From contig NZ_NGNR01000001.1 of NCBI RefSeq assembly GCF_002198115.1, positions 562,369-626,368 on the forward strand: a DNA stretch of 64,000 bases, in the 5' to 3' direction. The DNA comes from Robiginitalea sediminis. GTDB taxonomy: Bacteria > Bacteroidota > Bacteroidia > Flavobacteriales > Flavobacteriaceae. Both the position numbers and the translations under genes were made by a program. Each line of letters opens with the position of its first letter. The first letter of the stretch is position 1. The notes beneath the pieces were generated by a model that saw only the letters and a program-made list of their open reading frames with translations, was not told where the DNA came from and did no database searches. This document shows positions 1-7,412 of this stretch, piece by piece.

Positions 1-1
1 G

Positions 2-1171
2 CTGGAGAAACAGCGGGATTGTTTTATGACGTATACGAGTCCGGAAGTTCACGACCTGCTACGGGAAGGATTCGATAGGTCGCCCATGTTTAATGGCAGT
101 ATAAAAAGTATCGGCCCTAGATACTGTCCTTCTATAGAAGATAAGATTAACCGGTTTAAGGATAAAGACCGGCATCAGATATTTGTAGAGCCTGAAGGGT
201 GGAATACGGTAGAGGTTTATGTGAATGGCTTTAGCACCTCCCTTCCGGAGGATGTCCAGTTCATAGCGCTTCGTTCTGTTGCGGGTTTTGAGAATGTAAA
301 GTTTTTCAGGCCTGGCTATGCCATTGAGTATGACTATTTCCCTCCGACACAATTGCAACATACCCTGGAGACCAAATTGGTGGATAACCTATACTTTGCC
401 GGGCAGATTAATGGCACCACGGGATATGAAGAAGCGGCTTCTCAGGGATTGATGGCGGGGATAAATGCCCACCTGAAACTGCGGGAATCCGAGCCCTTTG
501 TCTTGCGCAGGGATGAAGCGTATATAGGCGTCCTTATTGATGACTTAATTACCAAAGGCACTGAGGAGCCTTACCGCATGTTCACTTCAAGGGCAGAGTA
601 CAGAACGTTATTGAGGCAGGACAATGCGGACATTCGTTTAACCGAAAAGGGGTATCGTTTAGGCCTAGCCTCCGGAGAGCGTCTGTCCAAGGTAGAACGA
701 AAAGTAAGGGAAAGCGAAGCCTTGGTATCTTTTTTCCGAAGTACCAGTTTTGATCCCGCTGAAGTCAACCCTATTCTGGAGGAGGTGGGCTCCAACACGG
801 TTTCTCAGGCGGATAAGCTTTTTAAGGTTTTTTCCAGGCCAAGTATAGGGATGCACGAGATGAATCGTTTATCGGTAGTTAAGGAATATCTTCAGGAGCA
901 CAAACTAGGGAATGAGGTGTTGGAGCAAGCCGAGATTGAGGTAAAGTATGCGGGATATATAGAAAAGGAAAAGGCCAATGCCGATAAGCTGCAACGACTG
1001 GAAAACGTCCGCATTCCTGAAGGATTCGATTATACGCAGGTTAAGTCGCTTTCCTTCGAAGCGCGCGAGAAGTTAGGCAAGATCCAGCCCGCAACTATTT
1101 CCCAGGCGTCCCGGATTAGTGGGATCTCCCCCAGTGATATTAGTGTTCTTTTAGTATACCTGGGCCGCTAG
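2..1171 (+). CDS. mnmG: tRNA uridine-5-carboxymethylaminomethyl modification enzyme MnmG (GidA), 3' part
   Basis: The reading frame is open from base 2, so the gene is cut by the left edge; the first ATG at 26 is internal (it lies in CFMTYTSPEVHDLL, a conserved GidA block). About 389 residues are present, roughly the C-terminal 60% of a normal ~620-residue protein. MnmG with MnmE installs the carboxymethylaminomethyl group at wobble U34 of some tRNAs, using FAD, methylene-THF and NADH. Family marks visible are SPMFNGSIKSIGPRYCPSIE, the FAD-domain segment NLYFAGQINGTTGYEEAA, and the C-terminal GidA-associated helical end TISQASRISGISPSDIS. The FAD dinucleotide-binding N-terminus lies outside the window. 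No damage is visible. A parS-like palindrome begins one base after the TAG stop. Confidence 0.97.
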   Translation: MEKQRDCFMTYTSPEVHDLLREGFDRSPMFNGSIKSIGPRYCPSIEDKINRFKDKDRHQIFVEPEGWNTVEVYVNGFSTSLPEDVQFIALRSVAGFENVKFFRPGYAIEYDYFPPTQLQHTLETKLVDNLYFAGQINGTTGYEEAASQGLMAGINAHLKLRESEPFVLRRDEAYIGVLIDDLITKGTEEPYRMFTSRAEYRTLLRQDNADIRLTEKGYRLGLASGERLSKVERKVRESEALVSFFRSTSFDPAEVNPILEEVGSNTVSQADKLFKVFSRPSIGMHEMNRLSVVKEYLQEHKLGNEVLEQAEIEVKYAGYIEKEKANADKLQRLENVRIPEGFDYTQVKSLSFEAREKLGKIQPATISQASRISGISPSDISVLLVYLGR

Positions 1172-1186
1172 GTTCCACGTGGAACA
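1171..1186. other. parS: Candidate parS centromere site (ParB binding)
   Basis: Bases 1172-1185 form a perfect 14-bp palindrome, GTTCCACGTGGAAC, starting one base after the mnmG stop. The known chromosomal parS consensus is TGTTNCACGTGAAACA, and the GTTCCACGTGGAAC variant is used by several ParB systems. The right flanking base (A at 1186) fits the 16-bp consensus; the left one (G at 1171) does not. mnmG commonly lies near oriC and parAB in bacteria, which supports the call. That ParB binds here is inference. Confidence 0.75.
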
Positions 1187-1234
1187 TTCCGGGAGGTTTC
1201 GGAAAACAATTGGCAAAACAATCCAGTATAAACC

Positions 1235-2080
1235 ATGTCAGATTCCATAAAGGTCCTGGTTGCCACTCAAGATTTTATGGTAACCCAGGAGGCATTCAAC
1301 ATTGTGGAAAGTGAGCGGGAAGGAGTATTGGCAACCCGGCCCGTCCCGAATGAGCTGGACACCTACTACCAATCCGACGCCTATATCTCCCATACGGATG
1401 GCGGCAATGGAATTATGGACCGGATCTACAGATGGGCCAAGCAGTATAACCTCAAAAGCAAGTTAAGAGGGATACACGCCTTGGGTGCGCGGAAAGGAGC
1501 ACTCTTAGACATAGGTGCGGGCACGGGTGCGTTTATGGAAGCTTCGAAACGTTCTGGCTGGAAGGTATGGGGAGTAGAACCCAACGCTGCTGCCCGTAAA
1601 CGTTGCAAGGAGAAGGGGCTTAATGTAACGTCCGCTGTTTCCCAGTTGCCCGACCAGCAATTTGACTGCATCACCCTCTGGCATGTACTGGAACATGTAC
1701 AGGACCTGGACGGACAACTCGGCTGGTTGGAGTCCCACTTAACGGATTCCGGACTGGCGGTAATAGCCGTACCCAATTACCGCTCACTGGACGCCAGGAT
1801 TTATGGCTCGTTCTGGGCGGCATATGACACCCCCAGACACCTTTGGCATTTTTCGCCCGAAGGTATCCGACGCACTCTGGAGCCCTTTGGGCTGGTACAG
1901 GTGAGCATGCGTCCGCTCTGGTTAGATGCCTTTTATGTGTCCTGGCTATCGGAACGTTACAAGGGAAGTCGGTTGGCGGCAGTCAAGGGTTTTGCAATTG
2001 GACTCCTTTCCAATTTGGCGGCAGTCTTTACCCGCCAACCCTCATCGGTTACATACTATTTTCGCAAACGGGAAGCATAG
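1235..2080 (+). CDS. Class I SAM-dependent methyltransferase
   Basis: 281 residues. A Rossmann-type methyltransferase core is visible: motif I LLDIGAGTGAF at about residues 90-100, the acidic end of strand 2 in WGVEPN, and a post-motif segment CITLWHVLEHVQD near 145-157 typical of Methyltransf_11/23-like enzymes. The substrate cannot be told from sequence. The N-terminal ~60 residues (ending around DAYISHTDG) resemble the conserved lead-in of a flavobacterial methyltransferase family often found downstream of mnmG. The gap to mnmG is 63 bp and contains the parS-like site. The ATG at 1235 is the only reasonable start; no strong ribosome-binding site is seen, as is usual in Bacteroidota. Confidence 0.85.
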   Translation: MSDSIKVLVATQDFMVTQEAFNIVESEREGVLATRPVPNELDTYYQSDAYISHTDGGNGIMDRIYRWAKQYNLKSKLRGIHALGARKGALLDIGAGTGAFMEASKRSGWKVWGVEPNAAARKRCKEKGLNVTSAVSQLPDQQFDCITLWHVLEHVQDLDGQLGWLESHLTDSGLAVIAVPNYRSLDARIYGSFWAAYDTPRHLWHFSPEGIRRTLEPFGLVQVSMRPLWLDAFYVSWLSERYKGSRLAAVKGFAIGLLSNLAAVFTRQPSSVTYYFRKREA

Positions 2081-2199
2081 GCCGCAATGGCGCCTATAAA
2101 GACCCGAAGAAGGACGTTTAATTCTTTTCGGGACCAGTAGGCCTTCCGCCTCAAAGGCGCCCGCAGAAGGGCTTAAATGGCGTCAATATATATAGAAAA

Positions 2200-2251
2200 A
2201 ACATATCGGAATCTTTAATTGCAATAGGAAGGCTCTATTGCGAAATATGTT
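2200..2251. repeat. Nested inverted repeat upstream of the OmpH-like gene
   Basis: Outer arms AACATAT (2200-2206) and ATATGTT (2245-2251) enclose inner arms GCAATAG (2221-2227) and CTATTGC (2235-2241). The inner loop is 7 bases. The element ends 38 bp before the promoter box at 2289, so it lies upstream of the likely transcript and could be an operator. It could also form the 3' end of the methyltransferase transcript, but no T-run follows. The rest of the 2081-2318 gap holds smaller imperfect hairpins and no gene I can support. Confidence 0.4.
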
Positions 2252-2288
2252 GGTCTAAAGAAAATTAGAGCGAACCAAATTGCTTTTC

Positions 2289-2296
2289 TAACTTTG
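2289..2296 (+). promoter_or_regulatory. Bacteroidota-type -7 promoter box (TAACTTTG)
   Basis: TAACTTTG fits the TAnnTTTG -7 consensus of Bacteroidota sigma factor SigA. It lies 23 bp before the ATG at 2319. No good TTG -33 element is present at the usual spacing; TTA at 2265 is the nearest candidate. Confidence 0.55.
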
Positions 2297-2318
2297 CCAC
2301 CATTAATTGATAGAAACC

Positions 2319-2828
2319 ATGAAAAAACTAGTGATTCTCGCGGGGGCCATCCTTCTGGCGAGCTGTGAGCAGAACAAGATCGCTCACGTAGACTACGCCA
2401 CCCTGATGGATGGGTACCAACGCAAGAAGGATCTTGAATCCGGCTACCAGATAAAGGCGGAAAACTACGCGCGGAAGCGGGATAGTATTTCCCAGGTTTT
2501 CCAAATGGAAGCCCAGGAGATGCAGAACCGGGCGCGCAGCATGTCCCAGCAAAGCGCCCAGGAGGAGATGAATGCCCTCCAACAGCGTGCCCAAATGGTG
2601 GGCCAGCAACTCCAGCAGGAGGAGCAGCAGATGCAGCGCATGGGCCAGCTTAAAAGCGACAGCCTTATTACCCATGTAAAGGAGACGGTTGCGAAGTTCG
2701 GGGAGGAGAAAGGGTACACCTACATCCTGGCTGCCGGAGATGGGAGTAGCGTGCTCTTTGGCGAAGACAGCAAAGATATTACCGAGGAGGTTCTGAAAAT
2801 GCTCAACGACGAATACAAAAAGCAGTAA
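2319..2828 (+). CDS. OmpH/Skp-family chaperone, predicted lipoprotein
   Basis: 169 residues from the ATG at 2319; an in-frame TTG at 2307 is less likely because the ATG begins a clean signal peptide. The N-terminus MKKLVILAGAILLASC carries a lipobox (LLAS before Cys16), so the protein should be lipid-anchored. The remainder is a long Gln/Glu-rich coiled coil (roughly residues 45-115) followed by a C-terminal segment GYTYILAAGDGSSVLF that matches the OmpH (Skp) fold signature. Skp holds unfolded outer-membrane proteins in the periplasm. Classical Skp is soluble, so the anchor is a distinguishing feature. The gene stands alone between two hairpins, with its own promoter box and a strong terminator behind it. 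Confidence 0.8.
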   Translation: MKKLVILAGAILLASCEQNKIAHVDYATLMDGYQRKKDLESGYQIKAENYARKRDSISQVFQMEAQEMQNRARSMSQQSAQEEMNALQQRAQMVGQQLQQEEQQMQRMGQLKSDSLITHVKETVAKFGEEKGYTYILAAGDGSSVLFGEDSKDITEEVLKMLNDEYKKQ

Positions 2829-2851
2829 CCCCTTATTTTTGGTTTAGTCTA

Positions 2852-2878
2852 AACCCGGCCGCATGGCCGGGTTTTTTT
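2852..2878 (+). terminator. Intrinsic terminator after the OmpH-like gene
   Basis: Arms AACCCGGCC (2852-2860) and GGCCGGGTT (2865-2873) with a GCAT loop are followed by a T-run to 2878. The hairpin abuts the stop codon of the convergent DoxX-like gene. Confidence 0.9.
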
Positions 2879-3275
2879 ATGCCGCTATCAGCACCAGTAG
2901 TATAACCGTGGGGATCAGGTAGACCACAATGGTCCGCGCCCCTTCGTAATCCTTGGCCACCCGCTGGCCCAGTAGCAGGAACAGAAGGCTGGTGGCAGCC
3001 CCAAGGGCACCCAAAAATGCAAAGGTGTAGGCTCCGGACAACAGGATCTCAATGATGCCCGCCAGAGCCAAAACTCCCGAGGCCAGTTCCATTATGGTAA
3101 TGACCGCCAGCAGGAAGGGGACAATGCCTCCAAAGGCGGTTTTTGCAAAATGACCGGTTAGCCAGCTGAGGTTTCCTTTCCAATCCAACACCTTATCAAT
3201 CCCGCTTTGCAGGAAGGTGATTACCACAAAGGCGAGCAGAATCAGGATGGGGCTTTGGGATATCAATGCGTCCAT
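2877..3275 (-). CDS. DoxX-like small membrane protein
   Basis: 132 residues, almost entirely hydrophobic, with four predicted membrane segments at about residues 8-24, 49-71, 76-98 and 110-130. The layout and the segment FLQSGIDKVLDWKGN resemble DoxX-like proteins common in Flavobacteriia; no catalytic residues can be named. It starts 11 bp after the holB stop on the same strand, so the two are probably co-transcribed. Function is not established by sequence. Confidence 0.65.
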   Translation of the reverse strand: MDALISQSPILILLAFVVITFLQSGIDKVLDWKGNLSWLTGHFAKTAFGGIVPFLLAVITIMELASGVLALAGIIEILLSGAYTFAFLGALGAATSLLFLLLGQRVAKDYEGARTIVVYLIPTVILLVLIAA

Positions 3276-3286
3276 ATGAGGTCAGG

Positions 3287-4423
3287 TTAGGCCGCCCGGG
3301 TGTGAAGCAGGCGGGTGAGTTTAATGGATAAGTCCGTGAAAATAATGCGGGCATTGCCGTTGCGCTCTATGTGGTACATGGCGGACTCCAATTCCCGGAC
3401 AATGGGTTGGATGTTGTTTTCGTGTACGAAGGGGGCAAACTTCCTCAGGTCAAAGCCGTCTGTATGGGTCTTCATAAACACCAAGGGCTCTGCCCGGTAA
3501 TTCAGCAAGAGGGCCTGCCGCATGAGCGCCAGGCAGTATTGCAGGAATTTCTTCTGGGTCTCCCGCCCGGTCTTGGCCACCTCATCGCTCCAGAGAATAA
3601 GTTCGTGAACGGCGCCTTTATTCCCTTTCGCCCGGAAGGCCGTGCGCGTCCACTGTACAAACCAACGCTCAAAAACCAGGTCTTCGGAATCCCGGACCAT
3701 TAAATCCAGGGCCTTGTTAAAGTTGCCGTTAGCTTCCTGTGCGATCTGCATGGCTTCCTCCCGTTTGCACCCCTTTTCTACCAGGGCCTCGGCAATCACC
3801 GCCTCGGGCAGCCTGGGAAAATGGAGGACCTGGCAGCGACTGCGGATGGTCTGCAGGAGTTGTTCCTCATCTTCCGCCACCATGATAAGGACCGTCCTGG
3901 AGGGGGGTTCCTCTACGAGTTTGAGCAATTTGTTTGCAGCAGGGGTATTCATGCGCTCTGCCATCCAGATGATAAGGACTTTATAGCCGCCTTCATAGGA
4001 TTTAAGGCTGAGTTTGCGGGAAATATCCTGGGCCTCGTCCACCCCGATCTGGCCTTGCTTTTTTTCAATGCCAATGGTGCGGTACCAGTCAAACAGGTTG
4101 CCATAGGGCTGCGACTTCAGAAAGGTGCGCCATTGGCCAAGGTAGTTGTCGCTTACCGCATGGCTTTTTACCGTATCCGAATTGGAAACCGGGAAGGCAA
4201 AATGCAGGTCCGGGTGCATCAGGCTGTCGCATTTGGTATGACAATCAGCCGCGCCTGCGTCCGGCCCGCACAACAAGTAGCGGGCATAGGCAATGGCCAT
4301 GGGAAGTGTCCCGCACCCTTCGGGCCCCACAAAGAGCTGCGCATGGGGAATACGCCCGGCATCCGCACTGGAGGTAAGGTGGGATTTCAGGTGGCTCAGG
4401 CCTAAAATGTCGGAGAATCGCAT
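3287..4423 (-). CDS. holB: DNA polymerase III subunit delta' (clamp-loader)
   Basis: 378 residues when started at MRFSDILGLSHL (4423); an in-frame upstream start at 4456 would add 11 unconserved residues. Delta' is the structural AAA+ subunit of the clamp loader that places the sliding clamp on DNA. The P-loop position is altered (GPEGCGTL, residues 33-40), as expected for the non-hydrolysing delta' subunit. Cysteines at 52, 61 and 65 belong to the zinc module, and the arginine-finger motif SRC is present in IRSRCQVLHFP. The C-terminal collar domain follows. It is divergent from pgk across about 100 bp. Confidence 0.93.
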   Translation of the reverse strand: MRFSDILGLSHLKSHLTSSADAGRIPHAQLFVGPEGCGTLPMAIAYARYLLCGPDAGAADCHTKCDSLMHPDLHFAFPVSNSDTVKSHAVSDNYLGQWRTFLKSQPYGNLFDWYRTIGIEKKQGQIGVDEAQDISRKLSLKSYEGGYKVLIIWMAERMNTPAANKLLKLVEEPPSRTVLIMVAEDEEQLLQTIRSRCQVLHFPRLPEAVIAEALVEKGCKREEAMQIAQEANGNFNKALDLMVRDSEDLVFERWFVQWTRTAFRAKGNKGAVHELILWSDEVAKTGRETQKKFLQYCLALMRQALLLNYRAEPLVFMKTHTDGFDLRKFAPFVHENNIQPIVRELESAMYHIERNGNARIIFTDLSIKLTRLLHTRAA

Positions 4424-4497
4424 CCCTCCAAAGATAGTGGTTTTGACCGTCGCCATTCAAATTTGCCCATGGCGGGCAAACCCTTGGGAATATTGGT

Positions 4498-4505
4498 TAT
4501 TTTTG
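4498..4505 (+). promoter_or_regulatory. -7 promoter box (TATTTTTG) for pgk
   Basis: TATTTTTG fits TAnnTTTG and lies 23 bp before the pgk ATG. A TTG -33 element at the usual spacing is not obvious. Confidence 0.55.
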
Positions 4506-4527
4506 GGATCGCTTTAAACCGAGACAC

Positions 4528-5718
4528 ATGACTATAGACGACTTTAATTTTGAAGATAAGAAGGCGCTGATCCGGGTCGATTTCAATGTCCCCCTGAATG
4601 ACGCCTTCGAAGTGACAGATACCAACCGAATTGAAGCGGCCAAGCCTACCATCATCAAGATCCTGGAGGACGGGGGAAGTGCGATTCTGATGAGCCACCT
4701 GGGAAGGCCCAAAGGAAAAGCCAACCCGGATATGTCCCTTTCCCACATTGTAGATACGGTTTCCGAGATCATCGGCGTGCAGGTCAAGTTTGTGCCGGAA
4801 TGCGTGGGCCCCCAGGTGGCCGAAGCTGTGGAGCAACTTCAATCCGGGGAAATCCTCCTGCTGGAAAACCTAAGGTTCCATGCCGAGGAAGAGGCGGGGG
4901 ATGCAGCCTTTGCCCAGCAATTGGCCCAGTGGGGCGATATCTACGTCAATGACGCTTTCGGGACGGCCCACCGCCCGCACGCTTCCACGACTATTGTGGC
5001 CTCCCATTTTCCGGGGCGCAAGTGTTTCGGGTACCTGCTCGCGCGGGAAATAGACGCTATCCAAACTGTTATGGAAACCGGGGAAAAACCGGTGACAGCC
5101 ATCCTTGGGGGGGCCAAGGTGAGCTCCAAAATCACCATTATCGAGAATATCCTGGACAAGATTGACCACCTGATTATAGGTGGGGGCATGACCTATACCT
5201 TCGTCAAGGCACAGGGCGGAACCGTGGGCGATTCCATTTGCGAGCCGGATAAAACGGACCTGGCCCTTTCCATCCTGGAGCAGGCCAGGGCCAAAGGCGT
5301 GCAGGTGCACCTGCCTACCGATGTAGTGGCAGCCGATGCATTCGACAACGAAGCCCAAACCCGGATTATGCCCGCCAATGCCATAGAAGACGGCTGGCAG
5401 GGATTGGATGCGGGGCCGCAAACCCTCGAAGCCTTTAAGGCTGTTATACTGCAATCCCGCACCATACTGTGGAACGGACCTGTCGGGGTTTTTGAGATGC
5501 CTTCTTTTGCCAAGGGCACCATTGCCGTTGGCAACTGCGTAGCCGAAGCCACAAGCCTCGGGGCCTTTTCCCTGGTAGGGGGAGGAGATTCCGTTGCTGC
5601 CGTAAAGCAATTCGGCTTTGAGGACAAGGTTAGCTATGTTTCCACAGGGGGAGGGGCTATGCTGGAAAGCCTCGAGGGCAGGACGCTGCCCGGTATTGCA
5701 GCCATCCAGGAAGGGTAA
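4528..5718 (+). CDS. pgk: Phosphoglycerate kinase
   Basis: 396 residues, the normal length. It catalyses the reversible transfer of phosphate from 1,3-bisphosphoglycerate to ADP in glycolysis/gluconeogenesis. Visible signature segments are RVDFNVPLND near residue 16, LMSHLGRPKGK near 54, the basic-patch region NDAFGTAHRPHAS near 140, GGAKVSSKI near 193 and the nucleotide-binding C-terminal GGGDSVAAVKQ near 351. No key residue is missing. It has its own promoter box, followed by an AT-rich 102-bp gap before the lytic transglycosylase gene. Confidence 0.98.
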   Translation: MTIDDFNFEDKKALIRVDFNVPLNDAFEVTDTNRIEAAKPTIIKILEDGGSAILMSHLGRPKGKANPDMSLSHIVDTVSEIIGVQVKFVPECVGPQVAEAVEQLQSGEILLLENLRFHAEEEAGDAAFAQQLAQWGDIYVNDAFGTAHRPHASTTIVASHFPGRKCFGYLLAREIDAIQTVMETGEKPVTAILGGAKVSSKITIIENILDKIDHLIIGGGMTYTFVKAQGGTVGDSICEPDKTDLALSILEQARAKGVQVHLPTDVVAADAFDNEAQTRIMPANAIEDGWQGLDAGPQTLEAFKAVILQSRTILWNGPVGVFEMPSFAKGTIAVGNCVAEATSLGAFSLVGGGDSVAAVKQFGFEDKVSYVSTGGGAMLESLEGRTLPGIAAIQEG

Positions 5719-5744
5719 CCGCAGGATTCCACGGGGCACTTTAG

Positions 5745-5761
5745 GAACGAAAATTTCGTTC
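5745..5761. repeat. Perfect 8-bp inverted repeat between pgk and mltD-like gene
   Basis: GAACGAAA and TTTCGTTC flank a single A. A weaker hairpin, ACGA/TCGT followed by several Ts, lies just downstream near 5778. Either may act as an operator or as a weak terminator of pgk. Confidence 0.4.
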
Positions 5762-5820
5762 TTAGAGAAAAAAATACGATTTTCGTTTTTGCTCCCCACG
5801 CAGCAATATCCTGACATCCA

Positions 5821-7401
5821 ATGAAGAAGCACTTTGCCTATTGTGCCGCCCTTGGCACAAGCCTGTTTTTCGGGCACCTGGCGCATGGACAATCGGAGGA
5901 AGGTTCGATGCAGGACAGTACCACAACGCAGGCGGCAGCCTTCGAGGTATCGGGCCTTGCAGACAACCCAACCCTGTTCGTAAAGCCGGCAGACAGTTCG
6001 TCTGTCCGCGATATGGAGCTCCCGGCAACCTATGACAGCCTTTGGCTGGTGGAATTGTCCCGGGCAGCCGGGCAATTCGAGTCCCTGCAGGAGGTCCTCA
6101 CAGCCGACTTTCCGGACAGTCTGCCTGCAATCGGGGATTTCCCGGACACCGAAGTATTGAAGGAGCGCCTGGTCCGCATGGACCAGAACACCCCGTTCAA
6201 CATCCACTACAACCCATCCCTGGAACGGGTAATCCGGACCTTCCTGACTACCCGGAGGGACCTGATGGAGCGGATGCTCACCGCCAGCCAGTTTTACTTT
6301 CCCATGTTCGAGGAGGCCCTGGACAAATACGACCTCCCGCTGGAAATCAAGTACCTGGCCATTGTGGAGTCCGCGCTCAACCCCCGGGCCAAATCCCGGG
6401 TTGGGGCAACCGGGCTCTGGCAATTCATGTTCGGGACCGGACGGATGTATAAGCTGGATGTAAGCAGCTACGTGGATGAGCGGAGTGACCCGCTCCGCGC
6501 CACCGAGGCAGCTTGCCAGTACCTCTCCAAGTTGTATGAGATTTTCGGGGACTGGGATCTGGCCCTGGCCGCGTACAACTCTGGCCCCGGGAATGTCAAC
6601 AAGGCCATCCGACGCTCAGGGGGGCACACCAATTACTGGAATATACGCCCCTTCCTGCCTCGGGAAACCGCAGGCTATGTCCCTGCGTTTTATGCCACCA
6701 TGTACATTTTCGAATACGCTTCCGAGCATGGCCTGCAGGCCAGGAAAGCGGAGCGCCCCTACTTTGAGACCGACACCATCCTGGTTCGGGAGATGCTCAC
6801 CTTCGACCAGATTACCAAGTACACAGGGGTTTCCAAAGAGGAACTGGAAATGCTCAACCCGGCATACAAGCTCAATATCATTCCCAAGGTAAACGGGAAA
6901 GAGTACGCCCTGCGGTTACCGGTCAGGGCCCTGGGGCGGTTTGTGGCCCAGGAAGATTCCATATACACCTGGGCGAAACGGGAACTGGCAGCGGCCGAGA
7001 AACCTCTACCGGAACTGGTTACGGCGGAAGACCGCGTGCGTTACCGGGTACGCAGCGGGGATTACCTCGGGAAGATTGCCGAAAGGTATGGGGTCGGGGT
7101 CAGCCAGATCAAGCGCTGGAACGGCTTGCGTACAGACCAGCTGCGCGTGGGCCAGCGCCTTACCATATATCCGCGTAAACCCGTAGCCCCGGCCACTAAG
7201 TCCCCAGAGGAGCCCCAAAATACAGCTGCCAGGGGGTCACAGCCCCGGGTGCATGTGGTGCAGCAGGGAGATTCCCTCTGGACCATTTCCCGGAAATATC
7301 CGGGAGTTTCCATTGAGAATTTGCGGGAATGGAACAATATTCGCGGGAATACCTTGCAGCCGGGAACACGGCTGAAGCTATGTAGTAATTGTTCATCTTA
7401 A
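5821..7401 (+). CDS. MltD-type membrane-bound lytic murein transglycosylase with LysM repeats
   Basis: 526 residues. A Sec signal peptide ends near HLAHGQ (residue 24). An SLT domain spans about 130-300; the catalytic glutamate is Glu183 in LAIVESALNP, followed by GATGLWQFM and AAYNSGPGNV, the usual family 1 SLT motifs. Two LysM peptidoglycan-binding repeats follow at about 405-450 (YRVRSGDYLGKIA) and 477-522 (HVVQQGDSLWTIS). The enzyme should cleave the MurNAc-GlcNAc bond forming 1,6-anhydroMurNAc in the periplasm. It sits directly before a DUF4837 lipoprotein gene, a pairing usual in Flavobacteriia. Confidence 0.92.
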   Translation: MKKHFAYCAALGTSLFFGHLAHGQSEEGSMQDSTTTQAAAFEVSGLADNPTLFVKPADSSSVRDMELPATYDSLWLVELSRAAGQFESLQEVLTADFPDSLPAIGDFPDTEVLKERLVRMDQNTPFNIHYNPSLERVIRTFLTTRRDLMERMLTASQFYFPMFEEALDKYDLPLEIKYLAIVESALNPRAKSRVGATGLWQFMFGTGRMYKLDVSSYVDERSDPLRATEAACQYLSKLYEIFGDWDLALAAYNSGPGNVNKAIRRSGGHTNYWNIRPFLPRETAGYVPAFYATMYIFEYASEHGLQARKAERPYFETDTILVREMLTFDQITKYTGVSKEELEMLNPAYKLNIIPKVNGKEYALRLPVRALGRFVAQEDSIYTWAKRELAAAEKPLPELVTAEDRVRYRVRSGDYLGKIAERYGVGVSQIKRWNGLRTDQLRVGQRLTIYPRKPVAPATKSPEEPQNTAARGSQPRVHVVQQGDSLWTISRKYPGVSIENLREWNNIRGNTLQPGTRLKLCSNCSS

Positions 7402-7412
7402 ACCATATCGAA

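Noticed and set aside
4870-6423. 517-codon minus-strand open frame across pgk and the lytic transglycosylase gene
   Set aside because: It lies opposite two certain genes and crosses their junction; composition follows the GC pattern of the sense genes and no domain is recognised.
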